Shown one piece after another: positions 1 through 8,726 of a stretch of 64,000 nucleotides of DNA. A model generated the notes under the pieces. It did not search any database. It was not told the DNA's origin and was given only the letters and a program-made list of their open reading frames with translations. Origin of the DNA: Neorhizobium sp. NCHU2750. GTDB taxonomy: Bacteria; Pseudomonadota; Alphaproteobacteria; Rhizobiales; Rhizobiaceae. The position numbers were made by a program, and so were the translations under genes. Location of the stretch: the NCBI RefSeq assembly GCF_003597675.1, contig NZ_CP030827.1:3224001-3288000 (forward strand). The letters are read 5' to 3'. Position 1 is the stretch's first letter. Each line of letters begins with the position of its first letter.

Positions 1-165
1 GGGCGGGTCGCTTGCAGGAAAAGTCTCCTCCAGCGCTTCTTCCAGGTCTTCGTCGGTCTCGACACGCGGCAATGGCGCCCTGGCAACCACAAGGTCGAGC
101 GGTTCCGGAAGGCTTTCGAGACCATCGCGCAGCGTATCGTCTGCGTCTTGACGCTTTGTCGTCAT
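1..165 (-). CDS. small acidic hypothetical protein, partial (C-terminus beyond left edge)
   Basis: The frame is open from an ATG at 165 to the left edge (55 codons), so the C-terminus is outside the window. A GGGGAG Shine-Dalgarno lies about 6 bases upstream. The visible part is acidic and ends in EEALEETFPASDPP, a motif I recognise from short, uncharacterised rhizobial proteins. No membrane segment or catalytic motif is visible. It is divergent from the sensor kinase at 468. The function is unknown. The gene call rests on the ribosome site and the familiar motif. Confidence 0.65.
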   Translation of the reverse strand, partial: MTTKRQDADDTLRDGLESLPEPLDLVVARAPLPRVETDEDLEEALEETFPASDPP

Positions 166-467
166 GCCACGTCTCCCCTTCTGCCGCCGACGTCTGCCCC
201 GCACTCGCGAGGGCGCTCAGGAAAATGACGTTGCGGCCTTTGCGTTCCACCAATGTGACAATATCGCTCCGGCACATCATCCGCTTGGACAATTCCATCC
301 GTATGACAGCCGGTATTCGCATTTCATCGGCAACCGGCACGGTCCGACTGCTGACTTTTAGACAATCCAGGGTAATTTCAGAGAAGAATAGCACGGCTTT
401 CTGCGATAGTCTGTCACAACGACGGGAAGATGTCTGCGGGTAATCAATTATATACGGGGAAGGGAAA
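166..467. other. divergent intergenic region, no gene seen
   Basis: This 302-base gap separates the leftward small gene from the rightward sensor kinase, so it should hold both promoters. I see no convincing RNA gene, repeat or palindrome. Open frames on both strands lack ribosome sites and look like GC-rich chance frames. Confidence 0.4.
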
Positions 468-2066
468 TTGCAGGGCGAGACGGGGATAAGGATACGACGG
501 CGGGAAGGCCAATCTGGACTTCTCCGGCCAGACAGGCGCTATCGCGTGGCGCTCGCTGCGGCGCTGGCACTTGTCATCTTCACCATCGACACCTTCACCA
601 TGCTCGCCAGCGCGGTTGCAGTCCTTTACGTGCTGGTCATCGTGCTCGCCGGCGATCTCGGCAGCAAGCGCATCGTTCGCACCGCATCGGCAGTCTGCGC
701 AACCTTTACCGTCATAAGCTTTCTCATCTCCCATGCGAATGACTGGGAAACACAGGCGACGCTGCGTCTGCTGTTCAGCCTCGCCGCCAATATTGTCACG
801 ACGCTGCTGCTGTTGAGACGGGTCGGCGACGAGGCAGCCTTGAAGGAGAGTGAACACCGCTATCGCACGATCTTCGAAACGCTGGCGATCGCGATCTGGG
901 AAAACGACTTCCGCCATGTCATGGCCGAACTGACGTCGATCAGAGAGAGCGGCATCACCGACCTTCGCCAATATCTCGCAGACCATCCCGGCCTCGCCTG
1001 CGACTTGCGCCGGTCTGTCCGCATTACCGACGTCAACCAGACGGCACTGACGCTGATGGGTATTCCGTCCAAGCAAGAATTCTTCACCTCGCTCGACGAT
1101 TTCCTGCCCGACCGGGACGGCGGCTTCGTCAATTTCCTTGTCGCTCTTTTCGAGGGACAGAGGGACTTCCAGTCCGAAACCACGGTGCGAAGCCGCGACG
1201 GCAGGCTCATCCCGATTCTGGTTGCCATAAGCTTTCCGAAAGATGGAACGGGTCTCGACCGCATACAGGCAAGCATCGTCGACATGACCGAGCGTCATCA
1301 GTTCCAGGAGGCGCTGGAAGCCTCCAGGCAGGAACTGGAACAGGCGTCGCGCGCCGCCATGATCGGCGAGATTTCCGCCTCGATCGCCCATGAAGTCAAC
1401 CAGCCGCTGTCGGCGATCATGACCTGCGTCCAGGCCGGCACGCGCTGGCTCGACCGGACGCCGCCCGACATCTCAGAAGCGAGAGCAGCACTTCAGGATG
1501 CCGCTGCAGCGACCGAACATGCCGCCCAGGTCGTTCGCCGCGTCCGGATGCTGCTCGGCAAATCCAAGTCGGAAAGCGCCAAACTGTCCGTCGATGCCGT
1601 GCTCGGCGAAGCAGCGCAACTCAAGCAGAAGGAATTGCTGACGGCAGGGGTGGAGCTGCAGCTCTCGCTCGGCGCGCCGGCCGCCGTCATCCGCGGCGAC
1701 AAGATCCTGCTGCAGCAGGCCTTCATCAACATCATCACCAACGCCATCCATGCGATGGAAACGGTCAGGGACGACAGCCGCAGTCTCAGGGTCGAAAGCC
1801 GGCAGGACAAGGACGGCATTGCCATACGCTTCCTCGACAGCGGCGCCGGCCTTGGCATGACGGCACCGGAAACGCTGTTCAAGCCGTTCAACACGACCAA
1901 GGTCAACGGCATGGGTCTGGGGCTCGCCATGTGTCGCTCCATCACCATGGCCCATAGCGGCAATATCTCGTTGCGGAATCGCGACGACGGCAAGGGCGCC
2001 ATCGTCGAGATAAGGCTGCCGAGCCATGTCGACGAGATGGAAACGGCGGAGCCGTTGACTGCCTGA
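468..2066 (+). CDS. membrane PAS-domain sensor histidine kinase (orphan)
   Basis: Sensor histidine kinase of 532 aa. Three or so hydrophobic segments lie at about residues 27-110, followed by a PAS-like region (about 125-275) introduced by EHRYRTIFE. The HisKA box IGEISASIAHEVNQP carries the phosphoacceptor H308, and an HATPase domain follows with N-box ITNAIHAM, DSGAGLG and MGLGLAM. This kinase subfamily (FixL/DctB-like H-box with HEVNQP) normally phosphorylates a nearby response regulator, but none follows; one may lie left of the window. The start is a TTG with a close GGGAAGGG ribosome site. The next Met lies within the membrane region, so TTG is preferred. The signal sensed is unknown. 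Confidence 0.85.
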   Translation: MQGETGIRIRRREGQSGLLRPDRRYRVALAAALALVIFTIDTFTMLASAVAVLYVLVIVLAGDLGSKRIVRTASAVCATFTVISFLISHANDWETQATLRLLFSLAANIVTTLLLLRRVGDEAALKESEHRYRTIFETLAIAIWENDFRHVMAELTSIRESGITDLRQYLADHPGLACDLRRSVRITDVNQTALTLMGIPSKQEFFTSLDDFLPDRDGGFVNFLVALFEGQRDFQSETTVRSRDGRLIPILVAISFPKDGTGLDRIQASIVDMTERHQFQEALEASRQELEQASRAAMIGEISASIAHEVNQPLSAIMTCVQAGTRWLDRTPPDISEARAALQDAAAATEHAAQVVRRVRMLLGKSKSESAKLSVDAVLGEAAQLKQKELLTAGVELQLSLGAPAAVIRGDKILLQQAFINIITNAIHAMETVRDDSRSLRVESRQDKDGIAIRFLDSGAGLGMTAPETLFKPFNTTKVNGMGLGLAMCRSITMAHSGNISLRNRDDGKGAIVEIRLPSHVDEMETAEPLTA

Positions 2067-2079
2067 TGGCTAGGCCTGC

Positions 2080-2862
2080 TCAGCTGGCCCCGAGCTTTGC
2101 CACCGCAGCCTTGAGCGCCACGCCGCTCACCCTTGTCCTCGCCATGTCACGCACGAGGCCGGCAATGATCTCCGCCGCCTCGCCGATCTTCAGCCCGCCA
2201 TCGCGGATATTCGAGATACAGTTGCGGCCGGAATCCGGATTTCCCGGTTTCGGCCCATAGGTGATATAGGCGCCGAGACTGTCGGCGGCTGAAAGACCTG
2301 GGCGTTCGCCCACCAGCACGATCGAAAGCTTTGCGCCAAGCGCCTCCCCCACCGGATCGCCGAGCGCCACGCGGGCCTGGCTCGCCAGCACGATCGGCCC
2401 CACCTGCAGGTTGATCGCCGACAGCTTCGGCACCAGCGCCTCGATCAGCGGCACGGCGTTGAGATCCACGGCACTCGACGACAACCCGTCGGCCACGACG
2501 ATGGCGATGTCGCAGGATGTCTCCGCAGCAAGCACCTTCAGGCTTTCCGTCGACGCCGCATTGAGCAAGCGGCCAAGATCCGGGCGGCGCACATAGACAC
2601 TGCGGCTGTCGGCCATGCTGTCCACCCTGGCGACGGAAAAGCCGAGGCGGTTGAGGCAGTCGGCAAGCGATGCCCGGTCGACACTCGTCCACACCGCCTC
2701 GCGCGCCTTCGCATGGTCGAGCAGGAAGGAGAGCTGCGCCCGTGTCGGCAGGCCCGCGCCATGACGTCCGAGCGCCACCCGCGCATCGGTCATGTCCCGC
2801 AGATCGAGCCTGCGCTCTGCCGCCGATGCCTCGGTCTCTGCCGGTTCTATGGTCTTTGCCAT
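2080..2862 (-). CDS. eutC: ethanolamine ammonia-lyase small subunit EutC
   Basis: Small (beta) subunit of adenosylcobalamin-dependent ethanolamine ammonia-lyase, which converts ethanolamine to acetaldehyde and ammonia in the cytoplasm. The 260 aa match the EutC family: the N-terminal TDARVALGRHGAGLPTRAQLSFLLDHAKAR block is diagnostic, and ILVGERPGLS plus TYGPKPGNPDSGRNCISNIR follow further on. The start ATG lies one base after the eutB stop, so the two are translated as a unit. E. coli EutC is somewhat longer (about 295 aa), the difference being mainly in the N-terminal extension. No microcompartment shell, EutA reactivase or permease gene is adjacent. Confidence 0.95.
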   Translation of the reverse strand: MAKTIEPAETEASAAERRLDLRDMTDARVALGRHGAGLPTRAQLSFLLDHAKAREAVWTSVDRASLADCLNRLGFSVARVDSMADSRSVYVRRPDLGRLLNAASTESLKVLAAETSCDIAIVVADGLSSSAVDLNAVPLIEALVPKLSAINLQVGPIVLASQARVALGDPVGEALGAKLSIVLVGERPGLSAADSLGAYITYGPKPGNPDSGRNCISNIRDGGLKIGEAAEIIAGLVRDMARTRVSGVALKAAVAKLGAS

Positions 2863-2863
2863 C

Positions 2864-4255
2864 TCAGGCCCCGATCAAGGCGCTGCTGCGCACATAGTTG
2901 GAAAGCGCCGCCGGCTCGCCGACCAGCGCCCCGTCGCGGTCGGTAAGTCCGATCTCCTTCAGCCATGCCTCGAATTCCGGTGCCGGCGGCCGTTTCAGCG
3001 TTTCGCGGCAATAGACGGCATCGTGATGCGACAGCGACTGATAGTTCAGCATGATGTCGTCGGCGCCGGGCACGGTGATGACGAAATTGACATTCGCCGC
3101 ACAGAGCAGCGTCAGGAGCGTATCCATGTCCTCCTGGTCGGCATCCGCATGGTTGGTATAGCAGACATCAACCCCCATCGGCAGGCCGAGAAGCTTGCCG
3201 CAGAAATGGTCCTCGATGCCGGCACGGATGATCTGCTTGCCGTTGAACAGATATTCCGGCCCGATGAAGCCGACCACCGTATTAACCAGCAGCGGATCGA
3301 ACTCGCGGGCAACCGCATAGGCGCGCGCCTCCATCGTCTGCTGATCGACGCCGAAATGCGCATCGGCGGAAAGGGCCGCCCCCTGCCCCGTCTCGAAATA
3401 CATGACATTGGAGCCCGGCATGCCGCGACTGAGCGACCGCCCCGCCTCATGCGCCTCCTTAAGCAGCGCCAGATCGACGCCGAAACCGCGATTGGCCTTT
3501 TCCGACCCCGCCACCGACTGGAAGACGAGGTCGACCGGCGCGCCGCGCTCGATCGCCTGGATCGCAGTCGTCACATGGCCGAGACAACAGGTCTGGGTGG
3601 GGATGGCGAGCTTTTCGCGCAGTTCGTCCAGCAGCGAGACGATGCGGATATAATCGTCCGTGCTGTCGGTCGCCGGATTGACGCCGATCACCGCATCGCC
3701 CGATCCCATCAGCAAGCCGTCTATGGCGGATGCGATGATGCCCCGGCTGTCATCGGTCGGGTGGTTCGGCTGGTTGCGGGTGGAAAGCCGGCCAGCAAGC
3801 CCGATCGTGTTGCGGAAACGGGTGACGACCCGGCGCTTTGCCGACACCGCGATCATATCCTGCAGCCGCATGATCTTGGAGACCGCCGCCACCATCTCGG
3901 GCGTCAGCCCCCAGGTGATCGCCTCCAGACGGTCATGCGTCGTCTCGGGCCTGAGCAGCCATTCGCGGAATTCGCCGACGGTCATCGACGAGACCGCGGA
4001 AAACGCCGCGGGATCGTGCCGCTCGGCAATCAGTCGCGAGACCTCATCGTCATCGGATGAAATCAGCTCTTCCGACAAAAATGCTTTCATTGGCAGATCG
4101 GCCAACGCCATCTGCGCCGCCAGCCGCTCGACCGGGCCGTCTGCCGCAATACCCGCCAGTTGGTCGCCCGACCGCTCCGGCGTCGCCTTTGCCAGCAATG
4201 CCTTCAGGTCGTCGAAACGAAATACCGTCTGCTCGATCGTCGTCTTATAGGCCAT
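2864..4255 (-). CDS. eutB: ethanolamine ammonia-lyase large subunit EutB
   Basis: Catalytic large subunit (463 aa; family about 455) of the B12-dependent lyase. Recognisable blocks include FSAVSSMTVGEFREWLL, YFETGQGAALSADAHFG, GFIGPEYLFNGKQI and DHFCGKLLGLPMGVDVCYTNHADADQEDMD, which belong to the TIM-barrel substrate and cofactor site. It is first of two genes with eutC. The 184 bases upstream contain no obvious cobalamin riboswitch. The product acetaldehyde could be handled by the aldehyde dehydrogenase encoded at 22.6-24.1 kb, but that link is only inference. Confidence 0.96.
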   Translation of the reverse strand: MAYKTTIEQTVFRFDDLKALLAKATPERSGDQLAGIAADGPVERLAAQMALADLPMKAFLSEELISSDDDEVSRLIAERHDPAAFSAVSSMTVGEFREWLLRPETTHDRLEAITWGLTPEMVAAVSKIMRLQDMIAVSAKRRVVTRFRNTIGLAGRLSTRNQPNHPTDDSRGIIASAIDGLLMGSGDAVIGVNPATDSTDDYIRIVSLLDELREKLAIPTQTCCLGHVTTAIQAIERGAPVDLVFQSVAGSEKANRGFGVDLALLKEAHEAGRSLSRGMPGSNVMYFETGQGAALSADAHFGVDQQTMEARAYAVAREFDPLLVNTVVGFIGPEYLFNGKQIIRAGIEDHFCGKLLGLPMGVDVCYTNHADADQEDMDTLLTLLCAANVNFVITVPGADDIMLNYQSLSHHDAVYCRETLKRPPAPEFEAWLKEIGLTDRDGALVGEPAALSNYVRSSALIGA

Positions 4256-4439
4256 AGGAAACTCAATCCGAAAAACGGTCAGGTAAAAAAATCGGCCTCC
4301 CCGAGCGCACCAGCTTCTCCCGGCCTGTGCCCTCAGCGCGAATTAAGCACGACAAACCACCCGCTTTTCAAGATCAAACTCGATCCATCGCCGGATTGGT
4401 TGCGCTTGACCTCTGGCACGCGACCAATATTTACGCCGA

Positions 4440-5240
4440 ATGGACACGCAAGGCACGTCACATCGCCACCGCCCGAAACTCCACGCGCTGAGAGATACGG
4501 CCCGGCGTGTCGCCACCGGCCGCGACACTTGGGCGCTGCGCTGGCAGGCGCTGCTCGCCATCGTCGATATCTGCATCCTCGCCTTCTTCCTGGCCGGCCC
4601 CTATCTGCGCGACGGGCCATCCTACCTGATCATCGACTATGCGATCGCAGTCTGGGTGGCAGCAGAACTCGTCGCGCGGGCATTGGCGGCGCCGTCCTTC
4701 GGAAAACTCCTCAAGACACCGATGACCTGGGTCGACCTCGTGATTCTCGGGACGCTGCTCTTCCCCGACATCCTGTTCAACTTCGCCTTCCTCAGGGTGA
4801 TGCGCATCTGGGCGATCGGCCGCAGCCCGCTTCTGAAGGAAATCATGCGCCGCTTCGGCTGCCTGCATCTTGAAGATGTCACGCGCGCCTGCCTGAACTT
4901 CCTCGTCTTCCTGTTCCTGGTGACGGGCTTCGTCTACACGACCTTTTTCTACGATCGCAGCAATGGCGAGGGATTTGTCGACGCGCTCTATTTCACCGTT
5001 GCCACCATCACTACGACCGGCTTCGGCGATATCACCCTGCCTGGCACGCTCGGCAAGCTGACCTCCGTCGTCACGATGATCATCGGCATCTCGCTCTTCG
5101 TGCGCCTCGCCCAGACGATCATCAGGCCGCACAAGGTCCGCTTCGCCTGCCCCGAATGCGGCCTGCAGCGGCATGACACGGACGCCGTTCACTGCAAGGC
5201 CTGCGGCCATCTTCTCAACATCCCCGACGAAGGACACTGA
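4440..5240 (+). CDS. voltage-gated-type potassium channel with C-terminal zinc ribbon
   Basis: A 266-aa ion-channel protein. Hydrophobic segments span about residues 40-225 in an S1-S6 arrangement. The pore loop TITTTGFGDI carries a GFG-type K+ selectivity filter, and an S4-like stretch LRVMRIWAIGR precedes it with few positive charges. The last 30 residues hold two CxxC pairs (C237/C240 and C252/C255), a zinc-ribbon fold that would lie in the cytoplasm just after S6. No strong ribosome site precedes the ATG. It is followed by a LacI regulator that is probably independent. Confidence 0.82.
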   Translation: MDTQGTSHRHRPKLHALRDTARRVATGRDTWALRWQALLAIVDICILAFFLAGPYLRDGPSYLIIDYAIAVWVAAELVARALAAPSFGKLLKTPMTWVDLVILGTLLFPDILFNFAFLRVMRIWAIGRSPLLKEIMRRFGCLHLEDVTRACLNFLVFLFLVTGFVYTTFFYDRSNGEGFVDALYFTVATITTTGFGDITLPGTLGKLTSVVTMIIGISLFVRLAQTIIRPHKVRFACPECGLQRHDTDAVHCKACGHLLNIPDEGH

Positions 5241-5318
5241 CGGGGCGCTGCGAGAAGCGTCACAGTCACGTCAAACCTGTGCTATAGCAGGCACGGGATG
5301 TGACGGAGAGGCGACGAT

Positions 5319-6296
5319 TTGACGACGCTGCAGGACGTGGCGGAACGCGCCGGCTGCTCGCTTGCGACGGCAAGCCGGGCACTGACCCTCAAGGGCTCGG
5401 TCAGCGACGCGATGCTGAAAAAGGTGCGCCGCGCCGCCGCCGAACTCGGCTATCGCCATACGGTTTCCGGCGGCAAATCCGGCCGAAGGCTCGTCGTCGG
5501 CATCCTGATCCCTAGCATCACAAACCCCGTCTTCTCCTCCTCGCTGTCGAGCATCGAAAACCGCATGCTGATGGCCGGCCACGGCGTGCTGATCGCCCAG
5601 TCGAACTACGATCCCGCCCGTGAACTCGATGCCGTGGCGGCCCTGCTCAACGAAAGACCCACCGGGCTGATCCTGACGCTCTGCGCGGCGGAAAAAAGCG
5701 GCATCCTAGATTTGCCCCTGCCGCCCACGGTGCTTTTGCACAACCGCCCGACCGCACATTTTCCGTCCGCCGTGACGGTCGACAATTTCAGGGCCGGACA
5801 CGAACTGACCACCCATCTGCGCGACCTCGGCCACGAGCGTATTCTCTTCCTGTCCGGCAGCTTTGCCGCATCCGACCGCGCCCGCCTGCGTTACGACGGC
5901 TATGCCAAGGCGATGGCGCAAACCGGCGTCGAGCCCTTGCCCGCCATGCAGATCTCCTTTGTCGGCGATTACGACATGCTCGACCTGTCGACCGCAATCG
6001 CCGACTGGAAGCCGACAGCCATCATCGCCTCCAACGATCTGCTGGCTTTCGGCGTCATCGGTGCCCTGCGTCGCGAGGGCCTGTCCGTGCCGGGCGACAT
6101 TTCGGTTGCCGGCTTCGACGGCATATCGCTCGGCCGCATGATGGACCCACCGCTGACGACGATCGAAATGCCCGATGCCAGCATGGGCGCCGCCGCCGCC
6201 TCCCTGCTTCTCGACATCGCCGAAAACGCCGCCCCGCCAAGGCATCTGGAAATGGCTTACACGCTGCGGCGCGGCGGGAGTGTGCGGGCGGTTTGA
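5319..6296 (+). CDS. LacI-family transcriptional regulator
   Basis: A 325-aa LacI/GalR repressor. The N-terminal helix-turn-helix TLQDVAERAGCSLATASRAL and hinge region are followed by a periplasmic-binding-type ligand domain (about 65-325). The start is TTG with GGAGAG about 9 bases upstream; no better ATG lies in frame. The ligand is probably a sugar or a related small solute. Its likely target is the ABC importer operon that converges on it from the right, or that operon's promoter near 11.7-11.9 kb, but no shared operator was demonstrated. Confidence 0.85.
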   Translation: MTTLQDVAERAGCSLATASRALTLKGSVSDAMLKKVRRAAAELGYRHTVSGGKSGRRLVVGILIPSITNPVFSSSLSSIENRMLMAGHGVLIAQSNYDPARELDAVAALLNERPTGLILTLCAAEKSGILDLPLPPTVLLHNRPTAHFPSAVTVDNFRAGHELTTHLRDLGHERILFLSGSFAASDRARLRYDGYAKAMAQTGVEPLPAMQISFVGDYDMLDLSTAIADWKPTAIIASNDLLAFGVIGALRREGLSVPGDISVAGFDGISLGRMMDPPLTTIEMPDASMGAAAASLLLDIAENAAPPRHLEMAYTLRRGGSVRAV

Positions 6297-6320
6297 GCGG
6301 GGCGCAATTTATATGCCCTA

Positions 6321-6462
6321 AAAAGTCCCCTCCCAACCCTCCCCACAAGGGGGAGGGCTTAACCCAGCCAAACCGCCGAGGCTCAATTGAGGCAGATGGC
6401 CGCCACAGATCTTCTCCCCCCTTGTGGGGGAGATGGCCGGCAGGCCAGAGAGGGTCTTTCTT
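6321..6462. repeat. mosaic palindromic intergenic repeat, copy 1
   Basis: An imperfect long element with two hairpins, CCCTCCCC/GGGGAGGG-like at the left and CTCCCCC/GGGGGAG at the right, flanked by AAAAGTCCCC and GGGTCTTTCTT. Its reverse complement matches the element at 38071-38250 closely over nearly its whole length. This is typical of rhizobial intergenic mosaic elements. It sits between the LacI gene and the terminator of the ABC operon. Confidence 0.8.
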
Positions 6463-6473
6463 CACAACAAAAC

Positions 6474-6503
6474 AAAAAACCGCCGGACCTTTCGATCCGA
6501 CGG
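6474..6503 (-). terminator. intrinsic terminator of the ABC importer operon
   Basis: Read leftward, an 8-base stem (CCGTCGGA / TCCGGCGG with one G-U pair) encloses an 8-base loop and is followed at once by six T. It lies just past the stop of the binding-protein gene. Confidence 0.8.
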
Positions 6504-6529
6504 CCTGTCATGTGCGGGGGGCTGAGAAC

Positions 6530-7810
6530 TCAGCTGCGCGGCAAGAGGCGCTTCACTTCCTTGGCGGCGTCGTCCAAGGCTTCCTTCGGCGTGGCCGACT
6601 GCTCGACGACGCGGGCGGTGTTGTCGACGATCGTCTGGGTGACACGAACGCCGTTGGAACCCGGGAAGGCATACCACGGGATCATCCGCGGCATCTGCTT
6701 CAGGCCGGCCTGGAACAGCGGATTTTCCTTGTAGAAGTTGCCGAGATATTCCGGCGACTTGGCGGCCAGTTCATTGTTCGGAACGTAGCCGGTGCCCGGA
6801 ACGACGACCGAGGCGCCGTAAGGGCCGGCAGCGAACTTGGCGAACTTCCATGCGGCTTCCTGCTTGGCGGCATCATGGGTCAGGATGACGACGGCATTGC
6901 CGCCGGTCGGCAGCTTGCCGTTGACCGGGTCGAGAAGCGGGATTTCAGCTGTACGCAGGTCGAACTTGCCGCCGACATTCTTGATCGTGTTGCGAAGCGC
7001 CCCGGTGGTCTGGAAAGTGAAGCCGACCTTGCCGGCAACGAAGGCCTGCTCGCCGGCAGCCTTGGTGAAGACCGGCATGCCGGCTTCCTTGACCATGCGG
7101 TCGATGATGTTCATCGCCTTCTGGCCTTCCGGACCGTTGAACGTGACCTTGCTTTCGTCTTCCGAAAGCATCGTGCCGCCGGCGCCGAACAGCAGCGCGG
7201 AGAACATCCAGTCGTCGCCCTGCCAGCGGAAGTCGATGGAATCGACGCCGTTGCCGAGCGCCTTGATCTTGGCGCCGAGAGCGATGACTTCGTCCCAGGT
7301 CTTCGGCGGCTGGTCTGGATTGCCGCCGGCAGCTTTAACCAGATCGGCATTGTAATACATGATCGGGTTGGAGGTCGCGAAAGCGAGGCCGACCTGCTTG
7401 CCGTCGACCTGCGCGAGCTTCAGGATCGTGTCCGAGAAGCCCTGCTCGGCCATCGAAGCCTTGTCCTTGGCAATCATCGGGCCCATGTCGACCGGGATAT
7501 TGCGTTCGCTCGCCATGCGCAGGCGGTTGAGCGCGATGAAGGTCAGATCCGGCATTTCTGCCGTACCGGCCTGGCGCATGATCGTCTGGATGCCTTCTTC
7601 ATAGGTCGGAGAAGGATTGGCGAACTGGATCTTGATATCCGGGTTCTCTTCCATGAACTTCTTCGAGATCGTGTCCATCACGTCCTTGAAGAAGCCCGGC
7701 ATCGGGTAATGCACGGTCAGCGTCGTTTCGGCATGGGCCGGCAGCGCTACAGTCATGGCGCCGGAAAGGGCGACGCCCGCTGCGGCAAGGATCTTGGTGA
7801 AATGCTTCAT
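6530..7810 (-). CDS. ABC importer periplasmic solute-binding protein (UgpB/sugar type)
   Basis: Extracellular solute-binding protein family 1, 426 aa. A Sec signal peptide (KHFTKILAAAGVALSGAMTVALPAHA) is probably cleaved after AHA near residue 27. The mature protein has the features of the UgpB/MalE-like cluster that binds sugars or glycerol-phosphate compounds. It is the last gene of the leftward operon, 67 bases after the second permease, and ends at a clear intrinsic terminator. Together with a phosphoesterase gene at the head of the operon, a phosphorylated or phosphodiester substrate is plausible, but the specificity cannot be read from sequence. Confidence 0.88.
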   Translation of the reverse strand: MKHFTKILAAAGVALSGAMTVALPAHAETTLTVHYPMPGFFKDVMDTISKKFMEENPDIKIQFANPSPTYEEGIQTIMRQAGTAEMPDLTFIALNRLRMASERNIPVDMGPMIAKDKASMAEQGFSDTILKLAQVDGKQVGLAFATSNPIMYYNADLVKAAGGNPDQPPKTWDEVIALGAKIKALGNGVDSIDFRWQGDDWMFSALLFGAGGTMLSEDESKVTFNGPEGQKAMNIIDRMVKEAGMPVFTKAAGEQAFVAGKVGFTFQTTGALRNTIKNVGGKFDLRTAEIPLLDPVNGKLPTGGNAVVILTHDAAKQEAAWKFAKFAAGPYGASVVVPGTGYVPNNELAAKSPEYLGNFYKENPLFQAGLKQMPRMIPWYAFPGSNGVRVTQTIVDNTARVVEQSATPKEALDDAAKEVKRLLPRS

Positions 7811-7877
7811 CGCATGGCTCCTGCGTTGAACAAGTAGGGTTTCAGGCTTGCGGTATGGGCGACCGGGGATAAGGGCT

Positions 7878-8726
7878 TCAGCCCTTGAGACCGGTCATGG
7901 TGATCCCTTCGACGAAGCGCTTCTGGGCGACCAGAAAGGCGGCGACGAGGGGGAAGGTGATGATCAGGGTTGCCGCCATCAGGGCGCCGTAGTCGTCGCC
8001 GGCTTCGGCGGCGCGGAAGTAGAGAAGGCCGAGCGGCGGGGTGGCATAGGCCTGATCGGAGACGACGATCAGCGGCCAGTAGAGGTCGTTCCAGTGGGCG
8101 ACGACCGAGAAGATCGAAAACGCCGTGACCGCCGGCCAGGCATTCGGCACGATGACGCGGGCAATCACGCCGATCTCGCTCATCCCGTCGAGACGGGCGG
8201 CATGAATCAGGTCGTCCGGCATGGCGCGGAAGAACTGCAGGAACAGGAAGATGCCGAAGACCGAGATCGAGAAGGGCGCAACCAGCGCCGTATAGCTGTT
8301 GAGCGCACCGACGCTATCGAAACCGACATAGAGTGGCAGCGCCGTCGCATGGATCGGCACCAGAAGGCCGAGCATGACGAGAACCATCATCGCCTTCGCC
8401 GCACGGAACTTCAGCTTCGCCATGGCATAGGCGCAAGGGATGGCGATGACGACCTGGATGACGAGGATCATCGCGCAGATGATCACGCCGTTGAACAGGA
8501 GCATCGCCATATTCACGCGCGACCAGGCCTTGGCGAAATTCTCCGCATAGAACCAGTGCTGCGGGATGAGGTTGAGCGACGAGGTGAAGATGTCGCTCTG
8601 GCCCTTGCCGGCAGTCGAGATCATGAAGATGTAGGGCGCCAGGAAGACGAGAGCGCCGAGGCCGAGGATGGCGAGCCGGACGACGCGGCCAACCGAAAAG
8701 GCGGGGGTGAAGGCGTTCGCTCTCAT
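7878..8726 (-). CDS. carbohydrate-type ABC importer permease (MalG/UgpE type)
   Basis: Inner-membrane permease of 282 aa with six predicted helices. The EAA loop is ARLDGMSEIGVIARVIVPNAWPA, which contacts the ATPase. The start ATG overlaps the stop of the preceding permease in an ATGA arrangement, so translation is coupled. The N-terminus MRANAFTPAFSVGRVVRLAILGLGALVFLAP fits the second permease of CUT1-type importers. Confidence 0.9.
   Translation of the reverse strand: MRANAFTPAFSVGRVVRLAILGLGALVFLAPYIFMISTAGKGQSDIFTSSLNLIPQHWFYAENFAKAWSRVNMAMLLFNGVIICAMILVIQVVIAIPCAYAMAKLKFRAAKAMMVLVMLGLLVPIHATALPLYVGFDSVGALNSYTALVAPFSISVFGIFLFLQFFRAMPDDLIHAARLDGMSEIGVIARVIVPNAWPAVTAFSIFSVVAHWNDLYWPLIVVSDQAYATPPLGLLYFRAAEAGDDYGALMAATLIITFPLVAAFLVAQKRFVEGITMTGLKG

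Noticed and set aside
166..330. Minus-strand frame in the divergent gap that continues over the 1-165 gene in another frame
   Set aside because: No ribosome site, and Arg-rich past the overlap. The 55-codon frame with EETFPASDPP is clearly the real one.
4256..4439. Cobalamin riboswitch before eutB
   Set aside because: No B12-box-like sequence or convincing multi-stem fold was found in these 184 bases.
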